Source of the DNA: Taxillus chinensis
Taxonomy: Eukaryota > Streptophyta > Magnoliopsida > Santalales > Loranthaceae
Assembly: GCA_023512835.1 (NCBI GenBank)
Contig: CM042091.1
Location: forward strand, 18,803,506-18,867,505
Direction: 5' to 3'
Length of the DNA: 64,000 nucleotides
The translations under genes were made by a program, and so were the position numbers. Positions within the stretch are counted from its first letter, which is position 1. Every line of letters starts with the position of its first letter. The notes beneath the pieces were generated by a model. That model saw only the letters and a list, made by a program, of their open reading frames with translations, was not told the origin of the DNA and did no database searches. Positions 20,215 to 31,900 of this stretch are shown piece by piece.

Positions 20215-20823
20215 ATTTAGAGAGTTAGGCCTAGAATTAAGATTAGGAGGTTTATTTTTTGTTTTAATTGTTTTTATTTTTTTCATTCTTTGTTCTTTAT
20301 TTAATCGATTCATTTACTGCGTTTAATTGCCGTCACATGATAGTTTTGATTTACGCGCTTTGATGCATGACAATTGTGTTTTATCGCTTTCCCTAAGTCG
20401 TTGCATTCATGCATAAACCTTCTACCCGGGTTTCTATCACAGTTTAGGTTAGCGAGGTTTATTAGGGTGCTCCAAGCGTTGATCATTATCCGCGAAGGGA
20501 CCCCGGACTCCTCACTTAGGCTTGAGGTCCTTTTAAGGCCCCCCTCCGGTAAATCCCATGGTGTACGGAGCCCTCTAGAGAGGAAGCTTGGGGACCAACG
20601 AATAAGATAGGGTGAGAAATCATGGCCCATTAGGGGCACACCAACCAACATGTTGTATGACTAAGCATGCCATGTTAATCTTGGTTTTTCAGGGTAGCTG
20701 CATTAAGACATCCCTTGTTTGTTTAAAATGTCAATATTTTTGTTTATTTGTCTATTCTGTATATATTTCTTTTTGCTCTCCTAACGCTTCCATATTACAT
20801 ATCACGTTATTCATATAGGGTGC
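20215..20823 (+). other. 5' untranslated leader of Tat-like element
   Basis: No coding signal. The text GGCGTCCGAAG-like blocks are absent; instead it has a T-rich stretch (20245-20310), CCCGGGTTTCTATCACAG (near 20427) and a TTTTTCAG/GGTAGC string near 20684 that could act as a splice acceptor. The leader ends just before the ORF1 ATG at 20824. Confidence 0.6.
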
Positions 20824-22259
20824 ATGGCAACATTTAGTCATCTCTTAGAGGGTGTATGGGAGCAGGAGACTGCTACTAAGGTGGCTCAAGCATTCGGTGA
20901 AATTCAACGCCGTCTAGGAGACTTCCCACCGGGAGAGTTGTACAAAGCAGATCAGGTTACAGTAGAATTTTCACAAGACTTTACTAGTGAGCTACGGGCC
21001 ATATGGCGTCAATGGCTGGATGAAAAAAAGATTGCTTATGCCGGCAGTTCGGGGATTTACTGCTTTTAATCGACTTACCAGCTGATAGAGACATGCTCCA
21101 AGTTGCACTTCACTTTTGGGAGCCAAGGTGTAGATGTTTCGACTTCAATGGCCTTGACCTTGTTCCTATTGTGGAGGAATACAGAAGACTGCTTGACATA
21201 CCGGAAGATCACAGAAGGAAAGTATACTTGCCGGAACCTAGGAAAGTTGGACGATGAGCTTTTACTGAGATGATGGAAATCCCTATTTGGGATGCCCCTT
21301 TTCGGGTAAACCGCGAGGGTCGAGAGCAGCTATCATGAAAAACCATTATGGAGATTATGTCAGCTGCTATAGAAACAGGATTTCACCAGCTTTTGACCCT
21401 AGCCATCTATGGGTTAGTCATTTTTCCGCGCACCTCAGCGTATGTAGACGCGACAGTCATTGACCTGGTACGGCAAGTGGTGCATGGTTGTGATCCCACC
21501 CTGGCTATCCTAGCAGAAACTATCCGTTCCCTTTCCGATATGAGAACTCGTGGTTCCGGACAATTCACTGGCTGCTTACCACTTTTCTGCACTTGGTTGA
21601 AGGGACACCTCCCCTGTACTGTCCCCAACTTCACACCGGTATACCAGTTACCTTATACCACACTGTTGGACATCCTGCTCAGTAAGTGGATTCTGCCCAA
21701 AAGAGTGGAAGACTGGAAGAAAAAGCTGTAGGACTTAAAGGAAGAAGACATCGTCTGGATTGCTCCCTGGATGCCGAGATGCTCTATGGCATACAGTTGC
21801 GGTGAGTACAACTGGGTTCCCCTATTGGGCCCTTGGGGAGCTACTGCTTATGCACCGCTGTAGAGTGGGAGACAACTGGGAGACAGTCAGGTTGTTCCAG
21901 TACTGTATGGGATGGAGGACTGCGACTTCACCTATGGGTGAGCTATGCTAGAGGAGAAAGGGGTGAAGATGCATCAAGCATGATCCATGCCTCGCAAGAT
22001 TCAGCCTAACAACTCAAAATCCGGTATTTTCCCAGCTTATATCCCTTGGAGAGCACAACACGAGCCACAACAGAGTTTGATCATGAGGACTATCTTGCAA
22101 GAGAACCAGGAGCTGAGGCAGCAAGTCCACAGACTGGAAGTTACTTTGGAGAGAGCTACTCAAAGGGCGCAGTTGAGGGACAAGCAGTTGGAGACCGTGC
22201 TGCGGCAGAGGGAAGATGCTGGAGAAAGACCACCGCAGAGGAGGAGGCGCCACACATGA
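20824..22259 (+). pseudogene. ORF1 of Tat-like element (plant mobile-domain-like, DUF7745 type)
   Basis: An ATG at 20824 opens a frame with EFSQDFTSELRAIWRQWL; a frameshift near 21046 leads to LHFWEPRCRCFDFNGLDLVP followed by IVEEYRRLL (about 21100-21190), then AIYGLVIFPRTSAYVDATVI (about 21395-21455), GCLPLFCTWLKGHL and IAPWMP further on. These blocks are the pattern I know from extra ORFs of Tat/Ogre-type elements and from host plant mobile-domain proteins. The C-terminal part (21987-22259) is a Q/E/R-rich likely coiled coil. At least five stops or shifts are visible. The function of this ORF is unknown. Confidence 0.8.
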
Positions 22260-22274
22260 AGACCATATCACCAT

Positions 22275-22490
22275 CTTTGAGATGACTGAATAATTGCCTT
22301 AGAACCATGTAGTTTTTGTTATCGTAGTTGTTAGAAGGTTGCACGGCATCCATGCATGTAATCTTTTTCTTTTATTCAATAACATTGAGTTTGTTTAAAC
22401 CTGTTCACTTGCATTCATTCACGCATCTCATGCATTCATATAAAAAGTGAAAACAAAACTAAAAAATGCTCACCCTTGTGTTTCTTTCAG
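22275..22490 (+). other. Possible intron between ORF1 and gag of Tat-like element
   Basis: A T-rich, non-coding gap between the ORF1 stop and gag ends in TTGTGTTTCTTTCAG at 22490, a strong-looking splice acceptor with a polypyrimidine tract, after which gag reads open. No convincing donor was fixed. Ogre elements are known to have an intron elsewhere (protease-RT), so a spliced leader here is inference. Confidence 0.4.
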
Positions 22491-24045
22491 CGAAAATATT
22501 TCTTCATCTAGAATTGGGCACACATACAACCTTCGATCCAGACACAAGCACACATCCCATCCGATGGCTGACGATACTGAAAACAGACTAATGGGGCTAG
22601 AGCAGAGTCAGCAAGGCATGAGTGATACCCTCCAGAACCTTCAAGTGCAGATGAACCGTATGGCAGAAATGATGGCTAGATTAGTCGAAGGAACTCCAAG
22701 GGAAGCCAACCTGCAGCCTAGGCCAGAAGCAACGCAACATCCGCCTCCCACGCAACCTGTGACACATAACGCCGTTCCTGAGCAATTGGGCACGCCCAAC
22801 CCGGGCCACTTCACCTCGCCAATAATGGGAATTGCTACAGAAGGGATAAGATCTCCAGCTTATAAAGAAGAAGTCGAGTCCCCTGCACTAAAGCGGATTG
22901 AGGAACGATTGAAGGTAGTTGAAGGTGCCGAGACTTATGGTATGATAAGCCCCGATGAGCTATGCCTGGTTCTTGGTGTAGTTTTACCTCATAAATTTAA
23001 AATGCCCGAATTTGAGAGGTTTAATGGCACGCGCTGTCCAAGAACCCACCTGGCGATGTACTGTCAAAAAATGGCAGCGTACACTAGCAATGATAGACTC
23101 CTTATGCACTGCTTTCAGGAGACTCTAACGGGGGCACCCTTACATTGGTATTTCCAGCTAGATGGAGGCCGTATTAGAACATAGAAGGACCTGGCTATAG
23201 CCTTCCTGGCACAGTATAAGCATGTCACCGAATTAGCTTTGGATCGTTTGACGATGCAGTCATTGGAGAAAGGGCCAAACGAAAATTTCAAGGATTATGC
23301 AAGAAGGTGGAGGGAAACTGCTGTAGAAGTGCAACCTCCATTAACAGAAAGAGAGCTCACTACATTGTTCATCAACACATTGAAGGGTGTGTATTATGAA
23401 AAACTGATTGGTCATGTCTCTAGTACTTTTGCTGACCTAGTCGCTTCGGGCGAACTCATTGAGAGTGGAGTTAAAGGGGGAAAGTTGAAGGGAGAAATGA
23501 TCGAGGCACCGAAAAGGCTACCAGCACCTCCAAAGAAGAAAGAAAGGGAAACTAATTTCATGTATCAGTCTAGTCCAATGATGCAACCTAATCCTCCCTA
23601 AATGCCTGTCTATTTCAGAGCACCTCCAGTAGCCGCATATGCCGCACCTGCACCTATCCCACAATTCCAACCTTTCCAATTTCAGGCAAGACCCAAATAT
23701 ACTTACCCAGCTCCACAATTTCCTCAACCACCTACCCCAACACCGGTCCAAGCACCCGTCAGAAGCCCATCCACTGACCCGAGACCAAATCAAGCTCCCA
23801 AGAAGCACCAAGCGTTCGACCCTCCCTATGACTTATGCTGAACTGTACCCAAGGCTCCTTGAGGCAAGATTGGTAGTCCCTTCCCCTGTGGGAGAACTAA
23901 AACCGCCGTATCCAAATTGGTACAAACCAGACCTTCGTTGCGTATATCATGCCGGTGCCGTAGGACACAATATTGAAGGTTGCATTGCATTTTAAAGAAA
24001 GGTCCAAGAATTAAAAGATGCTCACTGGTTAGATTTCGCGACACT
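22491..24045 (+). pseudogene. gag: gag of Tat-like element, broken
   Basis: After a coiled-coil-prone start (ENRLMGLEQSQQGMSDTLQN) and a P/Q-rich linker, the capsid region reads KMPEFERFNGTRCPRTHLAM and LLMHCFQETLTGAPLHWYF; a TAG at about 23182-23184 interrupts, and the frame continues with AFLAQYKHV and ENFKDYARRWRETAVEVQPP to 23601, where a stop falls in a P-rich segment. A zinc-binding-like motif, CVYHAGAVGHNIEGC (about 23938-23982), follows in another frame, as in Ogre-type Gag. It would coat element RNA if intact. Confidence 0.9.
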
Positions 24046-24376
24046 TTCCAATTCCCCGAGTGTCAACAACAACCCATTGCCGGAACACTCTAATAATGTT
24101 GCTACCATTACATCAGAAGCTAGGATTACGAAGATATCCCAAGTACGAATGCAAAGGGAGCAGTTGCTTTAATTTCTACTCAAGTATGGATATCTGTTGA
24201 CTAGGTCAGTTATTGAGGGCGACAAAGGGATTGATCAATAGAAAAAGTGTCTGTTCCATGAGATGGCTCCAGGACATGACATTAACAATTGTAAGACCTT
24301 TGAAAGTGCTGTTCAGGAATTGATGGATTATTGAAGGATCGAAATTTCAAAACAATGTATCGACTCATCCATCCAG

Positions 24377-25642
24377 ATGGTCCAAGGAGATAATGCAGAC
24401 GGTTTCATAGGCATGCCCAAGCCTCTCAGAATTTACACTACGACTCTAGAAATACCCCTGTTGCCCCATGGGATCCAGCCTCTCACAATTCATATTCCCT
24501 CGCAACCTTCCTATAAAAATGAGAAAGCAGTTCCTTGGAGGTACGGTTGTGAAGCAGTTGTACAAGGGAACACCCAAGCAAGGAAGATATCTCGGAGCGG
24601 ATGTCCCTATACACCCGATGTCATCGACCAATCGAAGAAAGGAAAAGGTGCAGGGAAGGATATCTCGCCTGCATCAGAACCAGCCAAAGAGGAAATTCAG
24701 ATTACTGAAGAAGACGCTGCTGAGTTTTTGAAATTGATTAAGCATAGTGAATATAACATTGTGGAGCAGCTAAGCAAACAACCATCTCGGATCTCCTTGC
24801 TTTCGCTGCTAAAGGACTCCACTCCACACCGTGAAGCATTGATGAAGGTCCTTAGCAAAGCTTACGTCCCGCCCACTATTTCAATAGAGAACATGGATAC
24901 AATTGCTAGTAACCTCATCATTGACAACTTCATATCATTCAGCGAGGATGAATTGCCGCAGGAGGGCAAGGGTCACATCAAGGCTTTGCATATCTCAGTC
25001 AAATGCAAAGAACACACCATCTCCCAAGTACTGATTGATAATGGGTCCGCTGTTAACATTATGCCCTTACAAATATTACAACAACTTCCCATAGATTCTT
25101 CATACATGCGGTCGAGTAACATGGTAGTTTGAGCCTTTGACAGGGGAAAAAGAGGAGTAACAGGAACTTTGGATATTCCATTACTGATTGGGCCTACAGT
25201 ATTCTCAGTTGAATTTCAGATCTTGGATATTGCGCCATACTACAGCTGCTTGTTGGCAAGGCCATGGATTCACACAGCAGGAGCGGTACCTTCTACTCTG
25301 CACCAGAAATTGAAGTTCATGATTGACGATCACCTAATTTGTGTATCCGGGGAGACAGACCTGTTGGTAACCAAGCTGTCATCCATGCATTGTATTGACA
25401 GTGGGGAAGATGCACCAGAATGTTCTTTTCGGGCATTTGAGGTCGTTAATGTTACCTATGTGACAAAGCCTAGTTTATATCAAAGGATAGGAGCTCAACT
25501 GTCCAAAATCACAAAGATGATTGCACATACGATGATCAGGCAAGGACACAAAGCCAAAACTCGGGCTTGGGGCATCTTCTTAGGGCATGAAGGACCCATT
25601 ACGCATTCGGGGCACGACAAAACGATATGGGCTAGGCTATAA
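24377..25642 (+). pseudogene. Protease region of Tat-like element
   Basis: Reads through IEEDAAEFLKLIKHSEYNIV-type sequence (here ITEEDAAEFLKLIKHSEYN) and ISLLSLLKDSTPHREALMKV to the retropepsin active site VLIDNGSAVNIMPL at about 25030-25070. The D-N-G in place of D-T-G appears in many members of this lineage as far as I recall, so it may not be a defect. A TGA at about 25130 and frame changes break it; a second segment (25169-25642) has PYYSCLLARPWIHTAGAVPS, the protease C-terminal half. Confidence 0.88.
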
Positions 25643-25874
25643 ACCCACCAAAGCAGACCGACAGAGGGAAACCTCCAGGAAGAGGGAAGTCAGAATGACC
25701 AAGTTGCAGAAGCGACCTATCCAAGAGGAGAAAATGACATTTCCACCCTTAGAAGACATGTTCTACAGTCGAGGGTTTACTTATCAAGAGAAGGCTGCGG
25801 TCATTGCCGCTATGGAGAGCGAGGAATCAGAAGCGGGCCAGGTGGTGTTCGTGCAGGAAGGAGCTCTAGGATAG
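25587..25874 (+). pseudogene. G-patch-like tail following the protease
   Basis: An overlapping frame has GTTKRYGLGYKPTKADRQ and then FPPLEDMFYSRGF, a glycine-rich motif followed by the linker that in Ogre-type polyproteins lies between protease and RT. It ends in GALG and a stop, just before the putative intron. Its role is not known to me. Confidence 0.7.
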
Positions 25875-26110
25875 CCTCTCAATAATTGGACTAGCACATA
25901 TCTCCATGTGATGTAATCCTTAGGGGAATTCTATTTGGATATTTGTTTGTTTTCACTTTTATGCCTCTTTCAGTGTTAAAAAACAGCTTATGTCTCTTTG
26001 AGATGCTTTATTTTCAATAAAGTATGTTTTTCAAAAAAATGGTGCATTGCATTTCATTATCATGGGCATATCATATTTTGCTATCAACTTGTTGATCTTT
26101 TCACAAACAG
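25875..26110 (+). other. Putative intron between protease and RT
   Basis: A T-rich non-coding gap ends in TTTTCACAAACAG at 26110, followed by the open RT exon starting GTACCTTGAATTC. Ogre elements are known to splice out an intron at this exact place, so the position, base composition and acceptor agree with the family. The donor is unclear; GTGATGTAAT near 25909 is a weak candidate. The upstream ATG at 25998 would lie inside the intron and is not used as a start. Confidence 0.6.
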
Positions 26111-27344
26111 GTACCTTGAATTCAACGAGGGTGTGATAAACAATAATGAGGCGGGATGCCCAAAGTTTGACCAAAGTCCAGATTGGGAGAGATCAATGCA
26201 TGAGGCAGGTGAGGCTGAATTAGAAGAGGAGGTTGACTTACCCGAAGATATCATCCGACTGTTGGAAAGGGAAGACCAGCTCAAAACCCCAAGTGAGGAC
26301 CCTATCGAAACAATAAATGTGGGAACAGATGTAGAACCAAGACGACTTAGAGTGAGTTCTTCACTATCCGCGGAGATCAAGGGGCAGTTGATTGAATTGT
26401 TGACCAGCTTTAAGGATGTGTTCGCCTGGTCCTATCAAGATATGCCGGGTCTGAATCCAGATATCGTGCAACATCAAATACCACTGAAGCTAGAATGTCC
26501 ACCGGTCCAGCAGAAGCTACAAAGGATGAGACCTCAGATGATATTGAAGATCAAAGAGGAGATCAGAAAACAGTGGGATGCCGGTTTCCTTAGTGTTGCT
26601 CATTATCCAGAATGGGTGGCGAACATTGTGCCAGTATCGAAGAAAGGGGGAAAAATCCGTGTATGCGTCGACTACCGAGATCTAAATAAGGCGAGCCCAA
26701 AAGATAATTTTCCACTCCCACATATTGATACTCTGGTGGACAACACGGCGAAGCATGCTCTGTTTTCATTTATGGAAGGATTCTCGCGCTATAACCAAAT
26801 CCAGATGGCCCCTGAACACAAGGAGCGGACAACCTTTACGACATTATGGGGCACTTTCTGTTACAATGTGATGCCATTCGGACTTAAAAATGTGGGGGCC
26901 ACCTATCAAAGAGCCATGATGACATTGTTTCATGATATGATGCATAAGGAGGTGGAAGTGTATGTGGATGACATGATAGCCAAATCAGCAAGTACGGAAA
27001 GTCATGTTGAGGTACTCCGTAAACTTTTCCAAAGGTTGCGAAAGTATCAACTCAAGTTGAATCCGGAGAAGTGTACCTTTGGTGCTACATCGGGTAAGCT
27101 GTTGGGCTTTATAGTTAGTGAGAAAGGGATAGAGATTGACCCCGACAAGATTCGAGCTATCCAGGAGATGTCGCCGCCAAGTACGGTTAGGGAAGTCAGG
27201 AGTTTCTTGGGGCATTTGAACTACATTGCTAGGTTCATTTCTCAGTTAACGGTCACATGTGAATCGTTATTTAAATCACTACGAAAGGATAATCTAGAAG
27301 TTTGGAATGAAGCAAGTCAGGAGGCCTTTAACAAGATTAAGTAG
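26111..27344 (+). pseudogene. Reverse transcriptase of Tat-like element
   Basis: An unusually long uninterrupted frame. After an acidic linker it has AWSYQDMPGLNPDIVQHQIP, VCVDYRDLNKASPKDNFPLP, PFGLKNVGATYQRAM and the catalytic YVDDMIAKS (about 26958-26985), then LGFIVSEKGIEIDPDKIRAI and FLGHLNYIARFISQLT. Palm and thumb motifs are all present and the two aspartates of YVDD are intact. A TAG ends it at 27342-27344, in the spacer to RNase H. The RT domain alone looks intact, but the surrounding polyprotein is broken. Confidence 0.93.
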
Positions 27345-27833
27345 TACTTGATAAATCCGCCAATCCTGGTTCCACTAGTACCTAACGAACCACTTATCCT
27401 ATATCTAACTGTCCAAGGCTCATCAATGGGTTCTGTATTGGGGCAACACGACGCTTCAGGAAGGAAGGAGCAAGCAATTTATTACCTGAGTAAGAAGTTT
27501 ACCCCTGGTGAAACAAAATACACTCCATTGGAAAAGGCTTGTTGCGCTCTGGTTTGGACTGTCCGGCAATTAAGACAGTACACCCTTTATTATACAACAT
27601 GGCTTATTGCGAAACATGACCCGCTCAAATACTTATTGGAGAAACCATCAATTTCTGGGAGGATCGCCAAGTGGCAGCTGTTGTTATCTGAATATGATAT
27701 TGTGTATGTGCCTCAGAAAGCCATAAAAGGAAGTGTCATACCAGACTATCTTGCAGATAGGGCCTTAGAAGACTACGAGCCAATGAATGTAGGATTCCCC
27801 GAGCCAATGAATGTAGCATATCAATATCATTGA
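27345..27833 (+). pseudogene. First RNase H of Tat-like element
   Basis: Reads on in the RT frame after the stop: LYLTVQGSSMGSVLGQHDAS, EQAIYYLSKKFTPGETKYTP and EKACCALVWTVRQLRQY, closing with DIVYVPQKAIKGSVIPDYLA. The expected first catalytic residue of the Y-L-x-V/S pattern is weak, as is usual for this degenerate RNase H in Tat elements. A TGA ends it at 27831-27833. Confidence 0.88.
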
Positions 27834-28277
27834 AGAAGCGTCTGACTCATGGATCATGTTGTTTGACGGTGCCTCTAGTCTGTTGGGGCATGGTATTGGG
27901 GCCATCTTGATATCCCCAAAGGGTGAGCATTTCCCAATGGCAGCCAAGTTGACATTCCCATGCACTAAAAATGTGGCCGAGTATGAAGCATGTTTGATGG
28001 GTCTTCAAGAAGCTATTAATCAAGAAATCAAGAAATTACAAGTCTTCGGAGATTCAACCCTTGTGATATACTAAGTAAGAAATGAGTGGGAAACCAGGAA
28101 TCACAAATTGATCCCATATCAGAAGCTTATCTCTAGACTGCTCGAGCAGTTTGAGGAGATTACTTTTGAGCACATGCCAAGAGAGCATGACCAAATTCCC
28201 GATGCACTGGCAACCCTAGCCTCCCTTATTCGGCTAGATACAAAATTAGAAGTTCAATCCTTTGACATTCATATATG
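27834..28277 (+). pseudogene. Second (archaeal-type) RNase H of Tat-like element
   Basis: Contains SWIMLFDGASSLLGHGIGAI (first catalytic Asp), NVAEYEACLMGLQEAINQEI (catalytic Glu) and LQVFGDSTLVIY (second Asp), then a TAA at about 28072, and in the same frame VRNEWETRNHKLIPYQKLIS and REHDQIPDALATLA. This extra RNase H between RNase H and integrase is the diagnostic mark of the Tat lineage and was probably acquired secondarily to compensate for the degenerate first copy. Confidence 0.92.
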
Positions 28278-29576
28278 AGACACGCCAGCTCACTGTATGG
28301 CTATTGAAGGAGATCCAGAAGAAAAGCCTTGGTATCATGATCTTAGACAATACCTGCTCAAGCAAGAATATCCCGAAGGAGCTTCCGACACAGACAAGAG
28401 GAACATTCGGCGGACTGCGACGAAGTATTACCTTGATGGCTCCATCCTATATCGACGAAATCACGATATGGTGCTGCTGCATTGTGTCGAAAAGGAGGAG
28501 TCGTCGCAACTAATGAAGGAACTTCATGAAGGGAGTTGCGGTTCACACGCAAATGGGTATGCACTAGCAAGACAAATTATGAGAATGGGTTACTACTGGG
28601 TCACAATGGAGAAGGACTGCATTGATTATGTACATAAGTGTTTCAAATGTCAAATATACGGCGATAAGATTCAAGCACCCTCATCTCAGTTGCATGTGAT
28701 AACTTCGCCATGACCTTTCTCATTCTGGGGCATGGACGTCATCGGAACTATATCACCGAAGGCATCTAATGGACATCGTTTCATCCTGATGGCCATTGAT
28801 TACTTCACTAAATGGGTGGAAGCCGCATCTTACGCCAACGTGACACAAGTAGTGGTGGTCAAGTTTGTTCGCAACAATATCATATGCCATTATGGACTCC
28901 CAGAGCAAATCATCATAGACAATGCGATGAACTTGAACAGTCGAATGATGGGTAATCTGTGTGAGCAGTGCAAGATCCAGCACCGAAATTCAACCCCATA
29001 CAGACCCAAGATGAATGGGGCAGTCGAAGCAGCTAACAAGAATATCAAGAATATTATCAGAAGATGACTGAGACGTACAAAGATTGGCATGAGAAGCTGC
29101 CCTATGCATTACACGCATACCGCACCTCGGTACGTACATCAACTGGGGCAACTCCGTTCTCATTAGTCTACGGGATGGAAGCAGTGTTACCGATAGAAGT
29201 GGAGATTCCTTCCTTATGCATACTCAAGGACACACAGTTGGATGAAGCAGAGTGGGTTCAAAGCCGGTACGAACAACTAAATTTCGTGGAAGAAAAGCGC
29301 ATTGCAGTAGTGAATAGAGGCCGATTGTACCAACAAAGAATGATGAAGAGTTATGACAAGAAGGTAAAGCCTCGAACTTTTCAAGAGGGGGAGCTTGTAC
29401 TCAAGAAGATCTTGCCTATCCAAGCTGACCACAGGGACAAGTGGACACCCAATTATGAAGGTCCGTACGTCGTTAAAAGAGCTTTCTCTGGCGGAGCGCT
29501 AATCCTTGTTAAGATGGACGGAAATGAGCTACCAAATCCGGTCAACAACGATGTCGTAAAGAAATTCTATGCTTGA
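28278..29576 (+). pseudogene. Integrase of Tat-like element
   Basis: The zinc-binding part is H...CGSHANGYALARQI...DYVHKCFKCQIYGD (about 28525-28665). A TGA at about 28712 follows. The core has FWGMDVIGTISPKASNGHRF (first Asp), EQIIIDNAMNLNSRMM (second Asp) and NGAVEAANKNIKNI (Glu). A frameshift near 29065 moves the remainder into another frame: LPYALHAYRTSVRTSTGATP, PFSLVYGMEAVLPIEVEIPS and the C-terminal domain YEGPYVVKRAFSGGALILVK, ending at a stop 29574-29576. DDE residues are present but the reading frame is not continuous. Confidence 0.92.
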
Positions 29577-30039
29577 CTCCTGTTACCATATTGTATTGGA
29601 TTAGGATCGACATGTAATCAAATAACTCTATCCATATCAAACCTTTTGCTGTCATTCTCCCATCTTTTCAATACATCTCATTGAAGTCCCATAGTGATGC
29701 CCTACACTGGGGCATTTCCTATTCAAATACCTCCACAACACGAGAAGTGAAAACATGCATGCCCAAAACTCCTTAGCTTAAAGTTCTAAAAAAAATATAC
29801 AAAAAAAAAAGAAAAAACAAAAAAAGAAGAAACCGAAAATAGGAGTACATGACTAATTCAGAAATTTTCAACATTAGTAACGCCCTGCCCACAATAATGA
29901 CCTATGCCAGCAAAAATCAACATTTTCCTTGGTCTTCTTCTCAATCCAATACTTATACCCTTCCCGAGTCATTGATTACATGTATGATCTTTTTCTCAAT
30001 CCAAGATGAGTAACAGAAAATCCCGAAGCAAAAAGCGGA

Positions 30040-30217
30040 CTTAATGAAAACCCGAAAGGGCGTTAAGGGTAAAATACAAAGCTCAAGAGTGAAAAAAACA
30101 ATAAAAAAAAAATTAAAGCCGGACTTAGTGAAAACCCGAAAGGGCACTAAGGGTAAAATACAAAGGCAAAAGAAGAAAAGAAAATTGGACTTAGCGAAAA
30201 CCTGAAAGGGCGCTAAG
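30040..30217 (+). repeat. Three hairpin units with compensatory stem changes
   Basis: Each unit has a 7-bp stem, an unpaired AAAA and an inner stem-loop CCCGAAAGGG. Unit 1 (30040-30067): CTTAATG pairs with CGTTAAG (one T-G). Unit 2 (30124-30151): CTTAGTG with CACTAAG. Unit 3 (30190-30217): CTTAGCG with CGCTAAG, inner CCTGAAAGGG. The inner CCC-GAAA-GGG is a GNRA-type tetraloop if transcribed. Spacing is 84 and 66 bases. Confidence 0.85.
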
Positions 30218-31219
30218 GACAAAGCAAAGACAACAGAACGAGAGTCCAAAGATGCAACATCCAACAGTTGAGGTGAGAGATGATCATAGAATTAAGACAA
30301 AGTAGCCAGCGGAGCAGCCACATATTACAAGCAAGAAAAGAAATTTGGTCAAACTGAAGGCACACCCAAATACAAATTGCGCCTCACGCCTTTCAAGAAC
30401 TCAGGTTTTGTTTGTTAAGGTTAGGCATGTTGTGCTTTATATGATGTGATTATGATTAATTGAGATCATGCTCATAAATTCTTTTTCAAAATGTTTGGTT
30501 TTAAAATTTTTATCTCGCTGTAGAGTGAAACCTTCCAAAGTCCTAATAGACTTCCCTAAGGATTGCCCCACAGGAAGAATTTGCTACGAAGAATCGTGAG
30601 GCAACACCAAGGCCCCATGGACAGAATCCCTGAGAAGGGCTAAATCATGATAGTAGATGTTGCCAAAAAAAGGACAGCCCATTGTCAAAACCAGCAGAGC
30701 CTAGAGAAGACAAATTTGTGACAATCGACGTCGTTAAATAAAGGTAGTGATTCTTTATGGAAGCCAACAGAGCTCGATAAAGACTCAATCATGACAATAG
30801 ATGTTGCAATGAAATGGTGGCCCATCATTGAAGCCAGCAAAGTCCATGGCAGACTAGATCATGATAAACGTTGTTAAATAAAGGTGGAAATCCTCCATTG
30901 AAGCCGACAGAGCCCCGAGAAGGATTGCGCGATGAAAATCAAGCCCCATCAGGATCTCTACCTCTCTAAAAGGATGGGATCACAAAGCTTGAGACATTTA
31001 ACCCTTCCCTTTCCCTTTGGGTTTTCAATAAGATTGTAAAAAAAAAAATCATGCATCCATGCATATGCATCATACATTCACTTGCACCTATTCTATACAT
31101 GCTTTTGCACCTCGTGATTGAGTTTTAGGGACCCTGTACGGTGTGGACTTTCCACTTCAGGACTATCTCAAGTCACAGGCAAGCACCGGACATCCCTCAA
31201 GCCCTTTTTACCCTCTTCT

Positions 31220-31900
31220 AAATTCCAAAGTTTTTGAACCTTCATCTCAAAGATTTTTTGCTTCAAGTTTTTAATTTTCATTCCCGTTTTAAAATTCCCG
31301 TCAATCTCAAGGATTTTTCATTCCCGTTTTAGAATCCCTACTAATCTCAAGGATTTTTTATTTCAAAGTTTTAATTGCATGTTAATCTCAAGGATTTCTC
31401 GTTCCTGTATTCAAATTCACGTTAATCTCTAGGATTTTACATTCTGAGTTTTTAAATTCCTGTTAATCTAGAGGATTTTCATTCCATGTTTTAAACCTCA
31501 AGGGTCTTTCCATTTCAAGTTTTTAAAATTTCCATTAACTTCAACGATTTTTCATTCCTGTTTTACACCTCAAGGACCTTTTAATTTTGAGTTTTTAAAT
31601 GCTTGTTAATCTTAAGGATTTTTCATTCCTAGTTTAAACCTCAATGGCCTTTCAATTTCCAATTTTTCAATTCTTGTTAATCTCAATAATTTTGATTCCC
31701 TATTTTAAACCTTAAGGACCTTTCCATTTCAAGATTTTCAATTCCTATTAATCTCAAGGATTTTTGTTCCCTGTTTTAGACCTCAAGGGCCTTTTCCTTT
31801 CAAGTTTTCAATCCCTGTTAATCTCTAGGACTTTTATTTCCCGTTTTTAAACCTCAAGGGTTTTTCCGTGTGGCATTTTAACTTCCTTTTAAATCTCCTT
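31220..31900 (+). repeat. Degenerate tandem array in Tat-like 3' region
   Basis: Alternating units of about 37 bases built on TTAATCTCAAGGATTTTTCA and TTTTAAACCTCAAGGGCCTT, forming a ~75-base higher-order repeat. No ORF. Such arrays are typical of the 3' untranslated region of Tat-lineage elements. Confidence 0.85.

Noticed and set aside
25998..26110. ATG at 25998 as the start of the RT protein
   Set aside because: The codons up to 26110 (MRCFIFNKVCFSKKW) have no family match and lie in the putative intron; RT homology begins after the acceptor.
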